NCBI GenBank assembly: GCA_965203525.1
Contig: OZ241898.1
Location: 2,108,001 to 2,172,000, forward strand
Length of the DNA stretch: 64,000 bases
DNA from: WTFV01 sp965203525
Lineage (GTDB): Bacteria; Acidobacteriota; Vicinamibacteria; Vicinamibacterales; UBA8438
Reading direction: 5' to 3'
The notes beneath the pieces were generated by a model. It was not told where the DNA came from. It did not search any database and worked only from the letters and a program-made list of their open reading frames with translations. Shown in pieces: positions 32,756-42,075 of the stretch. The stretch's first letter is position 1; every line of letters begins with the position of its first letter. A program made the translations under genes and the position numbers.

Positions 32756-33730
32756 TTGGCAAACATTCCGCGGGGCGCGGCCCGCGCCGCCGCCGTCACC
32801 GGGACGCCGCCGATCGACGAGCGCGCCGCGTGGGACCTCGTCCGGAGCCTCCGTCCCGGCTCCTGCGCCCCCGTGCAGGCGCATGATTCCAGGCGGGGCG
32901 TTTCGTTGCAAGTCTACCCTTCCGGCGCCTGGGACACGCCGGCCCCGGTGACGGAAGAGGCGCGCCAGATCCTCGATCTGTATCTTCCGCTTCGACTGCG
33001 GGCCGATCTCGTCGTCGCCCAGGCAGGTCAGAGTCTCGACGGCCGCATCGCGACGGCCAGCGGGCACTCGCACTACGTGACCGGGCCCGAGGACGTCCGG
33101 CGCCTGCACCGGCTGCGGGCCCTGGTCGACGCGGTGATCGTCGGCGCCGGCACCGTCGACGCCGACGACCCGCGGCTCACCGTGCGCGAGGCGGACGGCG
33201 ACGACCCGGTCCGCGTCGTCATCGACCCGCGCGGCCGTCTGGACCGGTCGCGGCGCGTCTTCCGCGACGGAGCGGCGCCGACCGTCGTGATCCGGGGACG
33301 GCGCAACGCCGGCGGATCCGCCGCGGCGGACGAACCCGATCCGGCCGGCGCCCCCGCACGCACCGGGAAACCGCCGCGCGGGACGACCGTCATCGACCTG
33401 CCCGCCGATCCGGCCGGCGCGATCGATCCGCGCGACGTGCTGGCGGCGCTCCGCGCGCGCGGCCACCGGCGCTTCCTGATCGAAGGCGGGGGGGTGACCG
33501 TCTCGCGGTTCCTCGAAGCCGGCGCGGTCGACCGGCTGCACGTCGCCGTCGCGCCGCTGCTGATCGGCTCCGGCCGGCCGGCGTTCACGCTCGCGCCGAT
33601 CGGGACCCTCGACGAAGCGATCCGTCCTGCGTGCCGGGTGTTCCGCATCGGCGCGGACGTGCTGTTCGACCTCGATCTGCGCGCGCCCGTCAAGCCGGGA
33701 GCGCAAGCAGGTCCAGGTGGCCGACGGTGA
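32756..33730 (+). CDS. RibD C-terminal-type reductase
   Basis: 324 residues. The reductase (DHFR-like) domain starts LVVAQAGQSLDGRIATASGHSHYVTGPE and contains LRALVDAVIVGAGTVDADDPRLTVR and FLIEGGGVTVSRFL, as in the C-terminal half of RibD. The cytidine-deaminase half is absent; instead an 80-residue unassigned N-terminus follows a TTG start. It should reduce a ribosylaminopyrimidine with NADPH. The last codons lie in the first copy of a perfect 101-bp tandem duplication. Confidence 0.75.
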   Translation: MANIPRGAARAAAVTGTPPIDERAAWDLVRSLRPGSCAPVQAHDSRRGVSLQVYPSGAWDTPAPVTEEARQILDLYLPLRLRADLVVAQAGQSLDGRIATASGHSHYVTGPEDVRRLHRLRALVDAVIVGAGTVDADDPRLTVREADGDDPVRVVIDPRGRLDRSRRVFRDGAAPTVVIRGRRNAGGSAAADEPDPAGAPARTGKPPRGTTVIDLPADPAGAIDPRDVLAALRARGHRRFLIEGGGVTVSRFLEAGAVDRLHVAVAPLLIGSGRPAFTLAPIGTLDEAIRPACRVFRIGADVLFDLDLRAPVKPGAQAGPGGRR

Positions 33731-33854
33731 GACCGAAACGGCCGCTCGCGATGGCGGACGTGCTGTTCGACCTCGATCTGCGCGCGCCCGTCAAGCCGGG
33801 AGCGCAAGCAGGTCCAGGTGGCCGACGGTGAGACCGAAACGGCCGCTCGCGATG
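33653..33854. repeat. Perfect 101-bp tandem duplication at convergent gene ends
   Basis: 33653-33753 and 33754-33854 are identical. The unit holds the 3' end and stop of the RibD-type gene (+) and, on the other strand, the 3' end and stop of the methyltransferase gene. RibD uses copy 1 and the methyltransferase uses copy 2; without the duplication the two genes would overlap by about 40 bp. Confidence 0.95.
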
Positions 33855-34636
33855 GTTGCGCGCCGCCGCCCGGCCCACGCCCGCACCCGTTCCGCGGCGG
33901 CCGGGCCTTCCGCCGGGGGCGCGTCCCGAAGCTGCTCGGCGGCGGCGGCTTCCCAGCCGCCGACGAGCGCGCGCGCCAGCGCCGCGTCCGCCGGGCCGAG
34001 CCGCCACGGGCTGGGCAGCAGCCAGACGCGGTAGCCGGCCGCGCGGAAGATCGCCTCGGCCGTCGGTCCGGCCGCCGGGCCGAGGGCCGGGCCGAGCCCC
34101 TTGTCGCGCCGCTGGTGGGCGTCGACCGACCGCCGGACGAGCGCGTCGTCCGGATCGTCGGCCGGCCGGGGGTCGCCGGCCGCCGCCCGCCACCGGATCC
34201 CGCCGTCCCAGGTCAGCGCGAAGAGCGCCGCGCTGCCCGCCGCGCGGCAGGCGCCGGCCAGCGCGGCCAGCCAGTCCTTCGACACCAGGTCGAGGAGCGC
34301 CGACGCGGTCACGAGCCCGGCGCCCGCCTCCCGGACCGCGGCCGGCCCCGCCGCGGCCAGGTCGCCGGCGACGCGCGTCACCGCCGCGCCGGCCGGGACC
34401 GCCGCGCGCGCGAGCAGGGCGGCGTCGTGATCGACCAGCGTCCAATGCCGCGCCCCCGGCAGCCTCGGCGCCAGGTAGCGCACGTTCGAGCCGGTCCCGG
34501 CGCCCAGGTCGACGACGCGCGACCAGCCCCCGGCCCGCCACGCCGGCGCGAGCCGGGACAGGATCGCCGCGGCGCGCGACCGGTGGTCGACCGGCTCGCG
34601 CAACGCCAGCCACGCCGGATCGAACGTCTCTCGCAT
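33791..34636 (-). CDS. Class I SAM-dependent methyltransferase
   Basis: 281 residues. The core VVDLGAGTGSNVRYLAPRL, TLVDHD and VTASALLDLVS is a class I SAM-binding fold; the N-terminus FDPAWLALREPVDHRSRA is typical of a subgroup found in pterin-type clusters. Substrate unknown. It is convergent with the RibD-type gene and its C-terminus lies in the second 101-bp repeat unit. The gene heads away from the GT4 gene on the same strand, 154 bp downstream of that gene's stop. In the gap an open + frame (about 34640-34776) ending DGPAGYDLCYE has no start and is left uncalled. Confidence 0.75.
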   Translation of the reverse strand: MRETFDPAWLALREPVDHRSRAAAILSRLAPAWRAGGWSRVVDLGAGTGSNVRYLAPRLPGARHWTLVDHDAALLARAAVPAGAAVTRVAGDLAAAGPAAVREAGAGLVTASALLDLVSKDWLAALAGACRAAGSAALFALTWDGGIRWRAAAGDPRPADDPDDALVRRSVDAHQRRDKGLGPALGPAAGPTAEAIFRAAGYRVWLLPSPWRLGPADAALARALVGGWEAAAAEQLRDAPPAEGPAAAERVRAWAGRRRATIASGRFGLTVGHLDLLALPA

Positions 34637-34790
34637 GCCGCGGGGAAGTCTACCTTGCGGTTCTCGAGGCGCGCCGGCGCGAGTTCGACGAGGAGATCTG
34701 CTATCGAGAGTTCCTGGGCCGGCCGCCGCGCGACGCGCGTGACGGTCCCGCGGGCTACGACCTCTGCTACGAGTGAGTGCTACGAGCGCG

Positions 34791-35918
34791 CTACCGCCGC
34801 GAACCGGTCTGCTCGGGCGCCAGCGCCAGGAGTTGTTCCTCGAACGTCCGCGCCGCCGCCTCCCAGTCGGGCAGCGCCGCCGCGTGGCGCAACGCCGCCG
34901 ACGCGAGCGCGGCCCGACGCCGCGCGCCGGGGCCGGCCGCCCCGCCCCTGCCCGTTCCGTCCGCCGCCTCGTCCGGATCCAGCAGCGAGCCGATCGCCGC
35001 GGCCAGCGCGCCGGCGTCGCCGGGCGGCGCCAGCAGGGCGGCGTCGGACGGCAGCGTGTCCGGAACCGCCCCGCCGGTCGTGCCGACCACCGGCAGGCCG
35101 CGGGCCAGCGCCTCGGTCAGCACCATCCCGTAGCCCTCGTAGTGGGACGCGAGCACGAACACCGAGCTGCCGGCGTAGAGCCGGTCGAGATCCGCGCCCC
35201 GGCATTCTCCGGCGAACCGGATGCGCCCGGCAAGTCCGTGCCCGGCGGCCAGGGCGCGAACCGCGCGGGCGTGGTCCGGCGCGCGCTCGAGGCTGCCGGC
35301 ACAGACGCAATGCCACGCCAGATGGCGCAGGCGCGCCAGCGCGCGCACGAGCACGTCGTGCCCCTTCCGCGGCACGACCGCCGCCACCGACAGCAGCCGC
35401 GGCGGCGCGCCGGGTCCGGGCCCGACGGCCGGCGGCGCCGGGTCCGTCCCCGGCCGGGCCACCCGCACGCGGTCCGCGCGCACCCCGAAGCGGCGGAGGC
35501 GGCGCGCCGTGAAGTCGCTGGTGACGATCACCCCGGCCGCCGCGGCCAGGGCCCTCCGCTCGCTCGCCGCCAGACGCGCGCGCACCCCGGCGGGAAGCCC
35601 CGTCTCGTCCGACACCGGATGGTGCACGAGGGCCAGGAGGCGCAGCCGCCCCCGATGCGCGGCGGCCGGACCGGGCAGGCCGCCCAGCGCCAGCCCGTCG
35701 ACGAGCACCCGCGATCCGTCGTCGAGCCGGGCGAGCACGCCGTCGAGGCTCGCCGCGGAGACGGCGTCGGCATCGGGGAAGGTCCCCTGCAGGCCGTGCG
35801 CGTCCACCCGCCAGCCGCGGCGCCGCAGGCCGGCCGCCATCCGCGCGTCGTAGACGTACCCGCCGGTCCGCTGGTCGAGCGGGCCGGGCGCGACCAGATG
35901 CAGTCGGCGCGGGCTCAC
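34791..35918 (-). CDS. Glycosyltransferase family 4
   Basis: 375 residues, GTG start reading SPRRLHLVAPGPLDQRTGG. The donor domain has LLSVAAVVPRKGHDVLVRAL, GRIRFAGEC and SHYEGYGMVLTEALARGLPVVGTTGGA, the E-x7-E nucleotide-sugar site of GT4 enzymes. In this cluster it may glycosylate the pterin- or lipid-type product (inference). The last 50 residues are Ala/Arg-rich. It is 70 bp from the PTPS-like gene on the same strand. Confidence 0.85.
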   Translation of the reverse strand: MSPRRLHLVAPGPLDQRTGGYVYDARMAAGLRRRGWRVDAHGLQGTFPDADAVSAASLDGVLARLDDGSRVLVDGLALGGLPGPAAAHRGRLRLLALVHHPVSDETGLPAGVRARLAASERRALAAAAGVIVTSDFTARRLRRFGVRADRVRVARPGTDPAPPAVGPGPGAPPRLLSVAAVVPRKGHDVLVRALARLRHLAWHCVCAGSLERAPDHARAVRALAAGHGLAGRIRFAGECRGADLDRLYAGSSVFVLASHYEGYGMVLTEALARGLPVVGTTGGAVPDTLPSDAALLAPPGDAGALAAAIGSLLDPDEAADGTGRGGAAGPGARRRAALASAALRHAAALPDWEAAARTFEEQLLALAPEQTGSRR

Positions 35919-35988
35919 GAGCCTCCCTCGCGGCCACCCCGGGCGGCCCGGCCCCGGTCCCGCTTCCGCCCGCCGCGGCGCCGCCCGT

Positions 35989-36387
35989 TCACAGGCGTCC
36001 CTCGTAGCGCCCCCAGGCGACGTGGGACTCGTGCAGCGTCACCGTGATGGAGGTCACGCCGGCGGCGCCCGCCCCGAGCTCGCCGGCCCGGATCGCCGCC
36101 GCCAGCCGCTCGAAGATCTCGCGGGCCAGGAACTCGGTGGTGGTGTTGCGGCCGGCGAACGCCGCCTCTTCGTCGAGGTTGCGGTAGTTCAGGCCATCCA
36201 GGATCGTCTTGAGGACCGCGCCGGCGCGGCCGACGTCGACCACCATGCCGGCGGCGTCGAGCTCCGGACGGGCGAACGTCGCGTCGACGACGTAGGTGGC
36301 GCCGTGCAGCTTCTGCGCCGGCCCGAAGACCGCGCCGGTGAAGCTGTGGGCGATCAGGAAGTGGTCGCGGACGTTGAGGCTGTACAC
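35989..36387 (-). CDS. PTPS/QueD-fold protein with altered active site
   Basis: 132 residues of the 6-pyruvoyl-tetrahydropterin synthase (T-fold) family: HFLIAHSF, LHGATYVVDATF, GMVVDVG, LDGLNYRNLDEE, NTTTEFLAREIFERL and ITVTLHESHVAWGRYEG. In canonical enzymes CxxxHGH provides the catalytic Cys and two zinc ligands; here the matching positions are Ala24, His28, Gly29, Ala30, so the Cys and one His are missing. The E of LHES is kept. It probably binds a pterin or pyrimidine and catalyses a different or metal-weakened reaction. First gene downstream of the MDR dehydrogenase. Confidence 0.8.
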   Translation of the reverse strand: MYSLNVRDHFLIAHSFTGAVFGPAQKLHGATYVVDATFARPELDAAGMVVDVGRAGAVLKTILDGLNYRNLDEEAAFAGRNTTTEFLAREIFERLAAAIRAGELGAGAAGVTSITVTLHESHVAWGRYEGRL

Positions 36388-36393
36388 GATGCT

Positions 36394-36567
36394 CGGTCTC
36401 CTTCCGCCGCCGCGCGCCCGAATCCCCGGGGTGGATTGGTGGATTGACGCGGGCTGTGAAACGCCGTCTCCTTCCGCCGCCGCCGCCGCGCCCGCGGCCC
36501 CGGGACCAGCGGGGGGACGCCGGCCGCCGGGAGCACCCGACCGTTCTCTTCCGCCGCCGCGCGTTCA
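36394..36567. repeat. Three-copy spaced repeat, periods 70 and 78 bp
   Basis: TCTCCTTCCGCCGCCGCGCG and variants start at 36397, 36467 and 36545. The first is just upstream of the PTPS-like start and the last abuts the end of the dehydrogenase gene. The spacers are unrelated. Confidence 0.8.
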
Positions 36568-37557
36568 GGCCGGCGGGTCAGGGTACCGGATGCGGTGGCA
36601 CAGCGCGTCCCCCGGCCGCGCGGCGAGCGCGGCGAGCACCGCCGGCAGTTCGTCGAATCCGCTCTCCCCCGTCACCAGCGCGTCGAGGCGCGGATCGGCG
36701 AGCAGGGCCAGCGCCAGCCCGAGGCGGCGGCGGCGGGACCAGCGCGGCGCACGGTGCGGGGGCACGCGCCCCACCTGGCTGCTTCTGAGCGTCAGACGGC
36801 GGGCGTGAAACGCCTCGCCGAGCGGCAACGCCACCTGCGCCGCGCCGTACCAGCTCGCCTCGACGATCGTCGCCTCGCGCCCGGCCGCGGCCAGCGCCGC
36901 CCGCAGCCCGTCGGGCTGCCCGCTGGCGTGGACGACCAGATCGGCCGCCGCGCCGCCCGGCGGGTCCGGGCTGTACGCGAGGCCGAGAGCGGCGGCGACG
37001 GCCGCGCGCGAACGGTTGGGATCGACGACGGTCACCTCCGCGCCCGGCAGGTCCCGGCACAGGGTCGCGGCGAGCAGCCCGACGACGCCCCCGCCGATCA
37101 CCACGATCGCGTCGCCGGGCCCCGGCCGCGCGTCCCAGACGACGTTCACCGCGGTCTCCATGTTGGCGGCGAGCACGGCCCGCGGCGCCGGCACGCCGGC
37201 CGGCACCACGTGGACCGCCTCGGCCGGCGCGCGGTAGCGATCCTGGTGCGGATGGAGACAGAAGACCGTGCGGCCCCGCAGCCGGTCCGGCCCCTCCTCG
37301 ACGGTCCCGACGCTGCTGTAGCCGTACTTGACCGGACCGGGAAACTCGCCTTCCTGAAACGGCGCCCGCATCGCCGCGTGCTGCGACGGCGGCACCGCGC
37401 CGCGGAAGACCAGCGCTTCGGTTCCGCGGCTGATGCCGCTGTACCGGGCGCGGACCAGCACCTCGCCGGCTTGCCTCGGCGGAAGGTCGGCGCGCAGAAT
37501 CTCCCCGTGGCCCGGCGTGCGGATCCAGAACGAGCGAGCGGTCAGCATGGCCGGCAT
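36565..37557 (-). CDS. MDR-type (zinc-binding) dehydrogenase
   Basis: 330 residues of the medium-chain dehydrogenase/reductase family: GEVLVRARYSGISRGTEALV near the start, YGYSSVGTVEEG, and the NAD(P) motif IVVIGGGVVGLLAATLC followed by VTVVDPNRSR. Classical catalytic-zinc cysteines of alcohol dehydrogenases are not evident, so it may be a zinc-free reductase. It lies upstream of the PTPS-like gene on the same strand and is divergent from the phosphatidyltransferase gene (45 bp). A second ATG is three codons downstream. Confidence 0.8.
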   Translation of the reverse strand: MPAMLTARSFWIRTPGHGEILRADLPPRQAGEVLVRARYSGISRGTEALVFRGAVPPSQHAAMRAPFQEGEFPGPVKYGYSSVGTVEEGPDRLRGRTVFCLHPHQDRYRAPAEAVHVVPAGVPAPRAVLAANMETAVNVVWDARPGPGDAIVVIGGGVVGLLAATLCRDLPGAEVTVVDPNRSRAAVAAALGLAYSPDPPGGAAADLVVHASGQPDGLRAALAAAGREATIVEASWYGAAQVALPLGEAFHARRLTLRSSQVGRVPPHRAPRWSRRRRLGLALALLADPRLDALVTGESGFDELPAVLAALAARPGDALCHRIRYPDPPA

Positions 37558-37602
37558 GAGCGGGGCACGGGCGCCGTCGAAGGACCGTACCGGACGATCG
37601 TA

Positions 37603-38376
37603 ATGCCGCCGCGCGGCCGGCGGCCGGTCGGGACGGGCCGCCGGCCGCGCCGGGGACGCGCCCTGCTCGACCTCGGCCTCGGCCTGCTCCCGCTGGCCGC
37701 CTGCGCGCTCGCCACGTCGCGGATGCTCACCCTTCCCCCACAGTACTTCGCCGACGTGCTGGGCATCTACATCCTGCTGGCGGCGCTCGTCGTGCGGTTT
37801 CTGCCGCCCGACCTGCCGCCGCCCGGACTGGGGGCGGCGAACCAGGTCACGCTGCTCCGCGCCACCCTCGTCGTGCCGGTGGCGGCCCTGACCCTGCGGC
37901 CGGCGCCGCCCGACGCGGCCGCCTCGTGGTGGATCGTCGGGGTCTCCGCGGTGGCGATGGCGCTGGACGGCCTCGACGGCCGGGTGGCGCGGCGCGGCGG
38001 AGAGGAGACGCGGTTCGGGGCGCGCTTCGACATGGAGCTCGACGCCTTCCTGATGCTCGTGCTCTCCGTGCTCGTCTGGCGTTCCGGACGCGTGGAAGCC
38101 TGGATCCTGCTGATCGGCGGGCTGCGGTACCTGTTCGTGGCCGCCGGCCGGATCTGGCCCCTGCTGACCGCCGACCTGCCCGCCAGCCTGCGCCGCAAGA
38201 CGGTGTGCGTCGTCCAGGGCGTCGCCCTGATCGTCTGCCTGGCGCCGATCACGCCGCCCGCGCTTGCGCCCCGCGCGGCGGCGGGCGCCCTGGCCCTGCT
38301 GGTCTGGTCTTTCGCGGCCGACGTGATCCGGCTGCTCGGGCAGGCGCCCGCCCCGGTCCGGTCACGCCGCGCGTAG
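37603..38376 (+). CDS. CDP-alcohol phosphatidyltransferase
   Basis: 257 residues, six or so membrane segments. The full motif Dx2DGx2ARx8Gx3Dx3D is present at residues 122-147 (DGLDGRVAR...G..FD...D). It transfers a phosphatidyl or similar group from a CDP-alcohol to a hydroxyl acceptor at the membrane. In this cluster the acceptor could be the glycosylated product, which would make it a lipid; this is inference. Start ATG 37603. The next gene follows after 8 bp. Confidence 0.85.
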   Translation: MPPRGRRPVGTGRRPRRGRALLDLGLGLLPLAACALATSRMLTLPPQYFADVLGIYILLAALVVRFLPPDLPPPGLGAANQVTLLRATLVVPVAALTLRPAPPDAAASWWIVGVSAVAMALDGLDGRVARRGGEETRFGARFDMELDAFLMLVLSVLVWRSGRVEAWILLIGGLRYLFVAAGRIWPLLTADLPASLRRKTVCVVQGVALIVCLAPITPPALAPRAAAGALALLVWSFAADVIRLLGQAPAPVRSRRA

Positions 38377-38384
38377 GTGCTTCG

Positions 38385-38759
38385 ATGCGCGGTCCGTACT
38401 GCGCCGTCGTCGTCCTGGCCGCCGCGCTCGCCGCCGGCTGCCGCGGCGGTCCCCCCGCGGACACGCCGCGGCCGACGGTGGACGAGCTGCTCGAGCGCGC
38501 CGGACAGGGCGACGCGCACGCGCTGTTCGAGCTCGGCAACCGCTACGTCGACGGCGACGGGGTCGCCCGCGACAACGTCCTCGCCTACATGTGGTTCGGC
38601 CTCGCGGCCGAGCAGCTCGCCACCGGGAAGGGGTACGAGGCCAGACGCATGCAGCAGCGCCTCGACCCCGACATGTTCCGGCACCAGATCGCGGAAGCGG
38701 AGCGGCTCGCGCGGATCTGGAAGGCCCGCCGGGCCGAGCGCGGCGGCGGCGGCCCCTAG
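38385..38759 (+). CDS. Sel1-repeat lipoprotein
   Basis: 124 residues. The N-terminus MRGPYCAVVVLAAALAAGC ends in a lipobox (LAAGC), so the mature protein should be lipidated at Cys19. The rest has Sel1-type units, GDAHALFELGNRYVDGDGVARDNVLAYMWFGLAAEQ, and a helical tail. Probably an envelope adaptor protein. It is 8 bp downstream of the phosphatidyltransferase gene. Confidence 0.75.
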   Translation: MRGPYCAVVVLAAALAAGCRGGPPADTPRPTVDELLERAGQGDAHALFELGNRYVDGDGVARDNVLAYMWFGLAAEQLATGKGYEARRMQQRLDPDMFRHQIAEAERLARIWKARRAERGGGGP

Positions 38760-38781
38760 CTAGGCGAGCGGTTCAACCGTT

Positions 38782-40008
38782 TCACCCGTGCGCACGGGGG
38801 AGGCTCGCGTCGAGGCGCTGCTCCACCGCGCGCGCGTCGATGGTCCCCTTGTAGACGTACAACCGGCCCGCGAGATCCCCGTCCAGCACTTCCTCGCTCA
38901 CCCGCAGCCGGCTGCTGGCCGCGAAGACGATCGCGTACGGCAGCCCCGCGCGCAACAGGTCCACGCGCCGCCACACCGCTTCGCGGCTCCAGAAGCCGAG
39001 CGCCTCGAAGTAGACGCGGTGTCCCGTGCCGCGGCGGGTGAAGACCAGGTCCGGCACGCACAGCCCGACGCCCGGCAGATCCAGCAGCGCGCGGGCGACC
39101 TCCACCGTCCAGGGCGTCTCCATCCGCCGGAAACGGTCGCGCAGCCGGGCGACCTCGTCCGGCAGCCGCTCGTCGCCGCGAGCCGTCTCCGCGGTCGGCG
39201 CGCCTTCGAGATGAAACGCCGCGGGCCGCCGCCGGGGTCCCCACAGGACGTCGGCGTCGAGCTCCCAGCCGGGCCCGCAGGCATCGAGAACCGGCAGCAG
39301 CAACGCCAACCGCAGACCGTAGGTGGTCACGGAGCGGAACAGGCTGAACGGGCCGTCGATCTCGATGCGGCAGCCGCCGTCCGGCAGGCGGGCGGCCAGG
39401 TACAGCAGCCGGTGGAACTTCAGCCGCCGGAAGAACAGGCGCAGGCCGCGCGGAGCGGGCCGCCGCAACGTGACGACGACGCGCACCGCCCGCAACAGGA
39501 CCGCCTGCTTCTGCGCGGTTTCGTAGGCGGCGAGCAGCGCGGGGGCGCCGAGCGCATCGAACCCGGTGAGGATGTGGTTCTCCTGCAGGTCGGCGAACAG
39601 CGCGTCCCGCGCGTCCTGCGCCGGCAGGCCGAGCTCGGCCGCCGCCGCCGCGATCACCGGCTCGGGGTCGAACGTCTCCGCGTCGGCCAGGGCGCGCCGC
39701 GCCGCCGCGGCCCGGACGAAGACGGCCCGCCGGAGCGCGGGCGGGTCCACGTCGTCCCGCGCTTCGAACACGCAACGGTCCCGGACCAGCTTCCGCAGCC
39801 CCCGGACCAGCCGGTAGTCGGTCGGATGGTGGGGCACATCGTCGCACGCGGCCTCGAAAGCCGCCCGGGGACCGCCGACGGCCGCCCGGGCGGCCGCCAC
39901 GTAGCGCTCGGCGACGACGAGCAGCCGTTCCTTCTCGGCCGGCCGTAGCGGCGGCACTTCGACGCGGCCGGCGCGGTACCGCGCCCGCACCAGGTCGGCC
40001 GTCAGCAC
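38782..40008 (-). CDS. Bax1-like nuclease (DUF790)
   Basis: 408 residues. The start MLTADLVRARYRAGRVEV, DYRLVRGLRKLVRDRC and the C-terminal VPDLVFTRRGTGHRVYFEALGFW match DUF790, whose archaeal member Bax1 binds XPB helicase and cuts DNA. D and E of PDLVF...YFEALGF fit the PD-(D/E)XK nuclease metal site. Its partner helicase is encoded 196 bp upstream on the same strand. The pair likely acts in nucleotide-excision-type repair or DNA processing. Confidence 0.8.
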   Translation of the reverse strand: MLTADLVRARYRAGRVEVPPLRPAEKERLLVVAERYVAAARAAVGGPRAAFEAACDDVPHHPTDYRLVRGLRKLVRDRCVFEARDDVDPPALRRAVFVRAAAARRALADAETFDPEPVIAAAAAELGLPAQDARDALFADLQENHILTGFDALGAPALLAAYETAQKQAVLLRAVRVVVTLRRPAPRGLRLFFRRLKFHRLLYLAARLPDGGCRIEIDGPFSLFRSVTTYGLRLALLLPVLDACGPGWELDADVLWGPRRRPAAFHLEGAPTAETARGDERLPDEVARLRDRFRRMETPWTVEVARALLDLPGVGLCVPDLVFTRRGTGHRVYFEALGFWSREAVWRRVDLLRAGLPYAIVFAASSRLRVSEEVLDGDLAGRLYVYKGTIDARAVEQRLDASLPRAHG

Positions 40009-40067
40009 CGCGCCCCCGCCGGTTGCCGCGGCCGGCGCGGCGCTCCGCCCGTACGGGGTTCAGCAGC

Positions 40068-40175
40068 CGCCATCGCGCTCCTGCGCCCGATCGCCGACGA
40101 ACAAGCCGACGGCGGCAGATCGATCCGGGCGCCCTCGAGTCGCCGTCGCGCTCCCGCGCCCGATCGCCGACGAAC
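40068..40175. repeat. Repeat-spacer-repeat, period 73 bp
   Basis: A 35-bp block (TGCGCCCGATCGCCGACGAA core) at 40068-40102 recurs at 40141-40175 with two mismatches and a 38-bp spacer, in the gap between the XPB and Bax1 genes. Confidence 0.93.
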
Positions 40176-40204
40176 CCGGCCGGCAGAGTCCGTGGCGGCC
40201 AAGT

Positions 40205-41575
<1,371 letters not shown>

Positions 41576-41667
41576 GGCTCGCGTGGCGCAGGCCGCCGCG
41601 GTCCGCCCGCGCGCGGCGCCCCCGGCCAGAGCGTACCCCGATTCGGCGCCGGGCGGCGGCGCCCGGT

Positions 41668-41921
41668 GAAGCCGGAGATCCGCCCGCCGCCCCGCGCTGC
41701 GACTCGACGCCCCCGAGGCGCTGCGCGCCGACCTGAAGGGAAGCCGGAGATCCACCCGCCGCCCGCGTTGCGACATGCGCCGGTGCCGCGGGCGACCGCG
41801 GCCATCGCCTCGCGGGAAGCCGGAGATCCACCCGCCGCCTGCGCTGCGACTCGTCGCCGTCGGAGACCGCCCGGCGCCTGCTCGCGGAGGAAGCCGGAGA
41901 TCCGCCCGCCCGCGCTGCGAC
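41668..41921. repeat. Four-copy spaced repeat array (CRISPR-like geometry)
   Basis: GAAGCCGGAGATCCRCCCGC followed by about 15 more conserved bases starts at 41668, 41740, 41816 and 41890: repeats of 32-36 bp, spacers of about 37-41 bp, periods 72, 76 and 74. Repeats vary between copies. The array fills much of the 500-bp gap between the XPB start and the carboxyltransferase gene. No cas gene is present. Confidence 0.95.
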
Positions 41922-41930
41922 CGGTTGCTT

Positions 41931-42016
41931 GCGCCGCCTCCGGGACACGCCGCCCGCATTGCGGTTTTCACGAAGCGGAACCGCGCCGCGGCGGGCGCGT
42001 ACGCCGCCTCCGGGAC
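41931..42016. repeat. Short spaced repeat, period 70 bp
   Basis: CGCCGCCTCCGGGAC occurs from 41932 and again from 42002, directly after the four-copy array and before the carboxyltransferase start. Only about 16 bp match. Confidence 0.7.
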
Positions 42017-42075
42017 GAACCGCCGGCGACGGCGGCAGGCCGCGGGATCCGTTTGGGCTAGAATGGAAGCCGACC

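Noticed and set aside
34640..34776. Small + strand gene ending DGPAGYDLCYE
   Set aside because: The residues look protein-like but there is no start codon or ribosome site and no recognised family; it could be a severed gene end.
41668..41921. CRISPR array
   Set aside because: Dimensions fit, but repeats differ among only four copies, there is no cas gene or leader in the window, and the same geometry with unrelated repeats occurs at many other loci.
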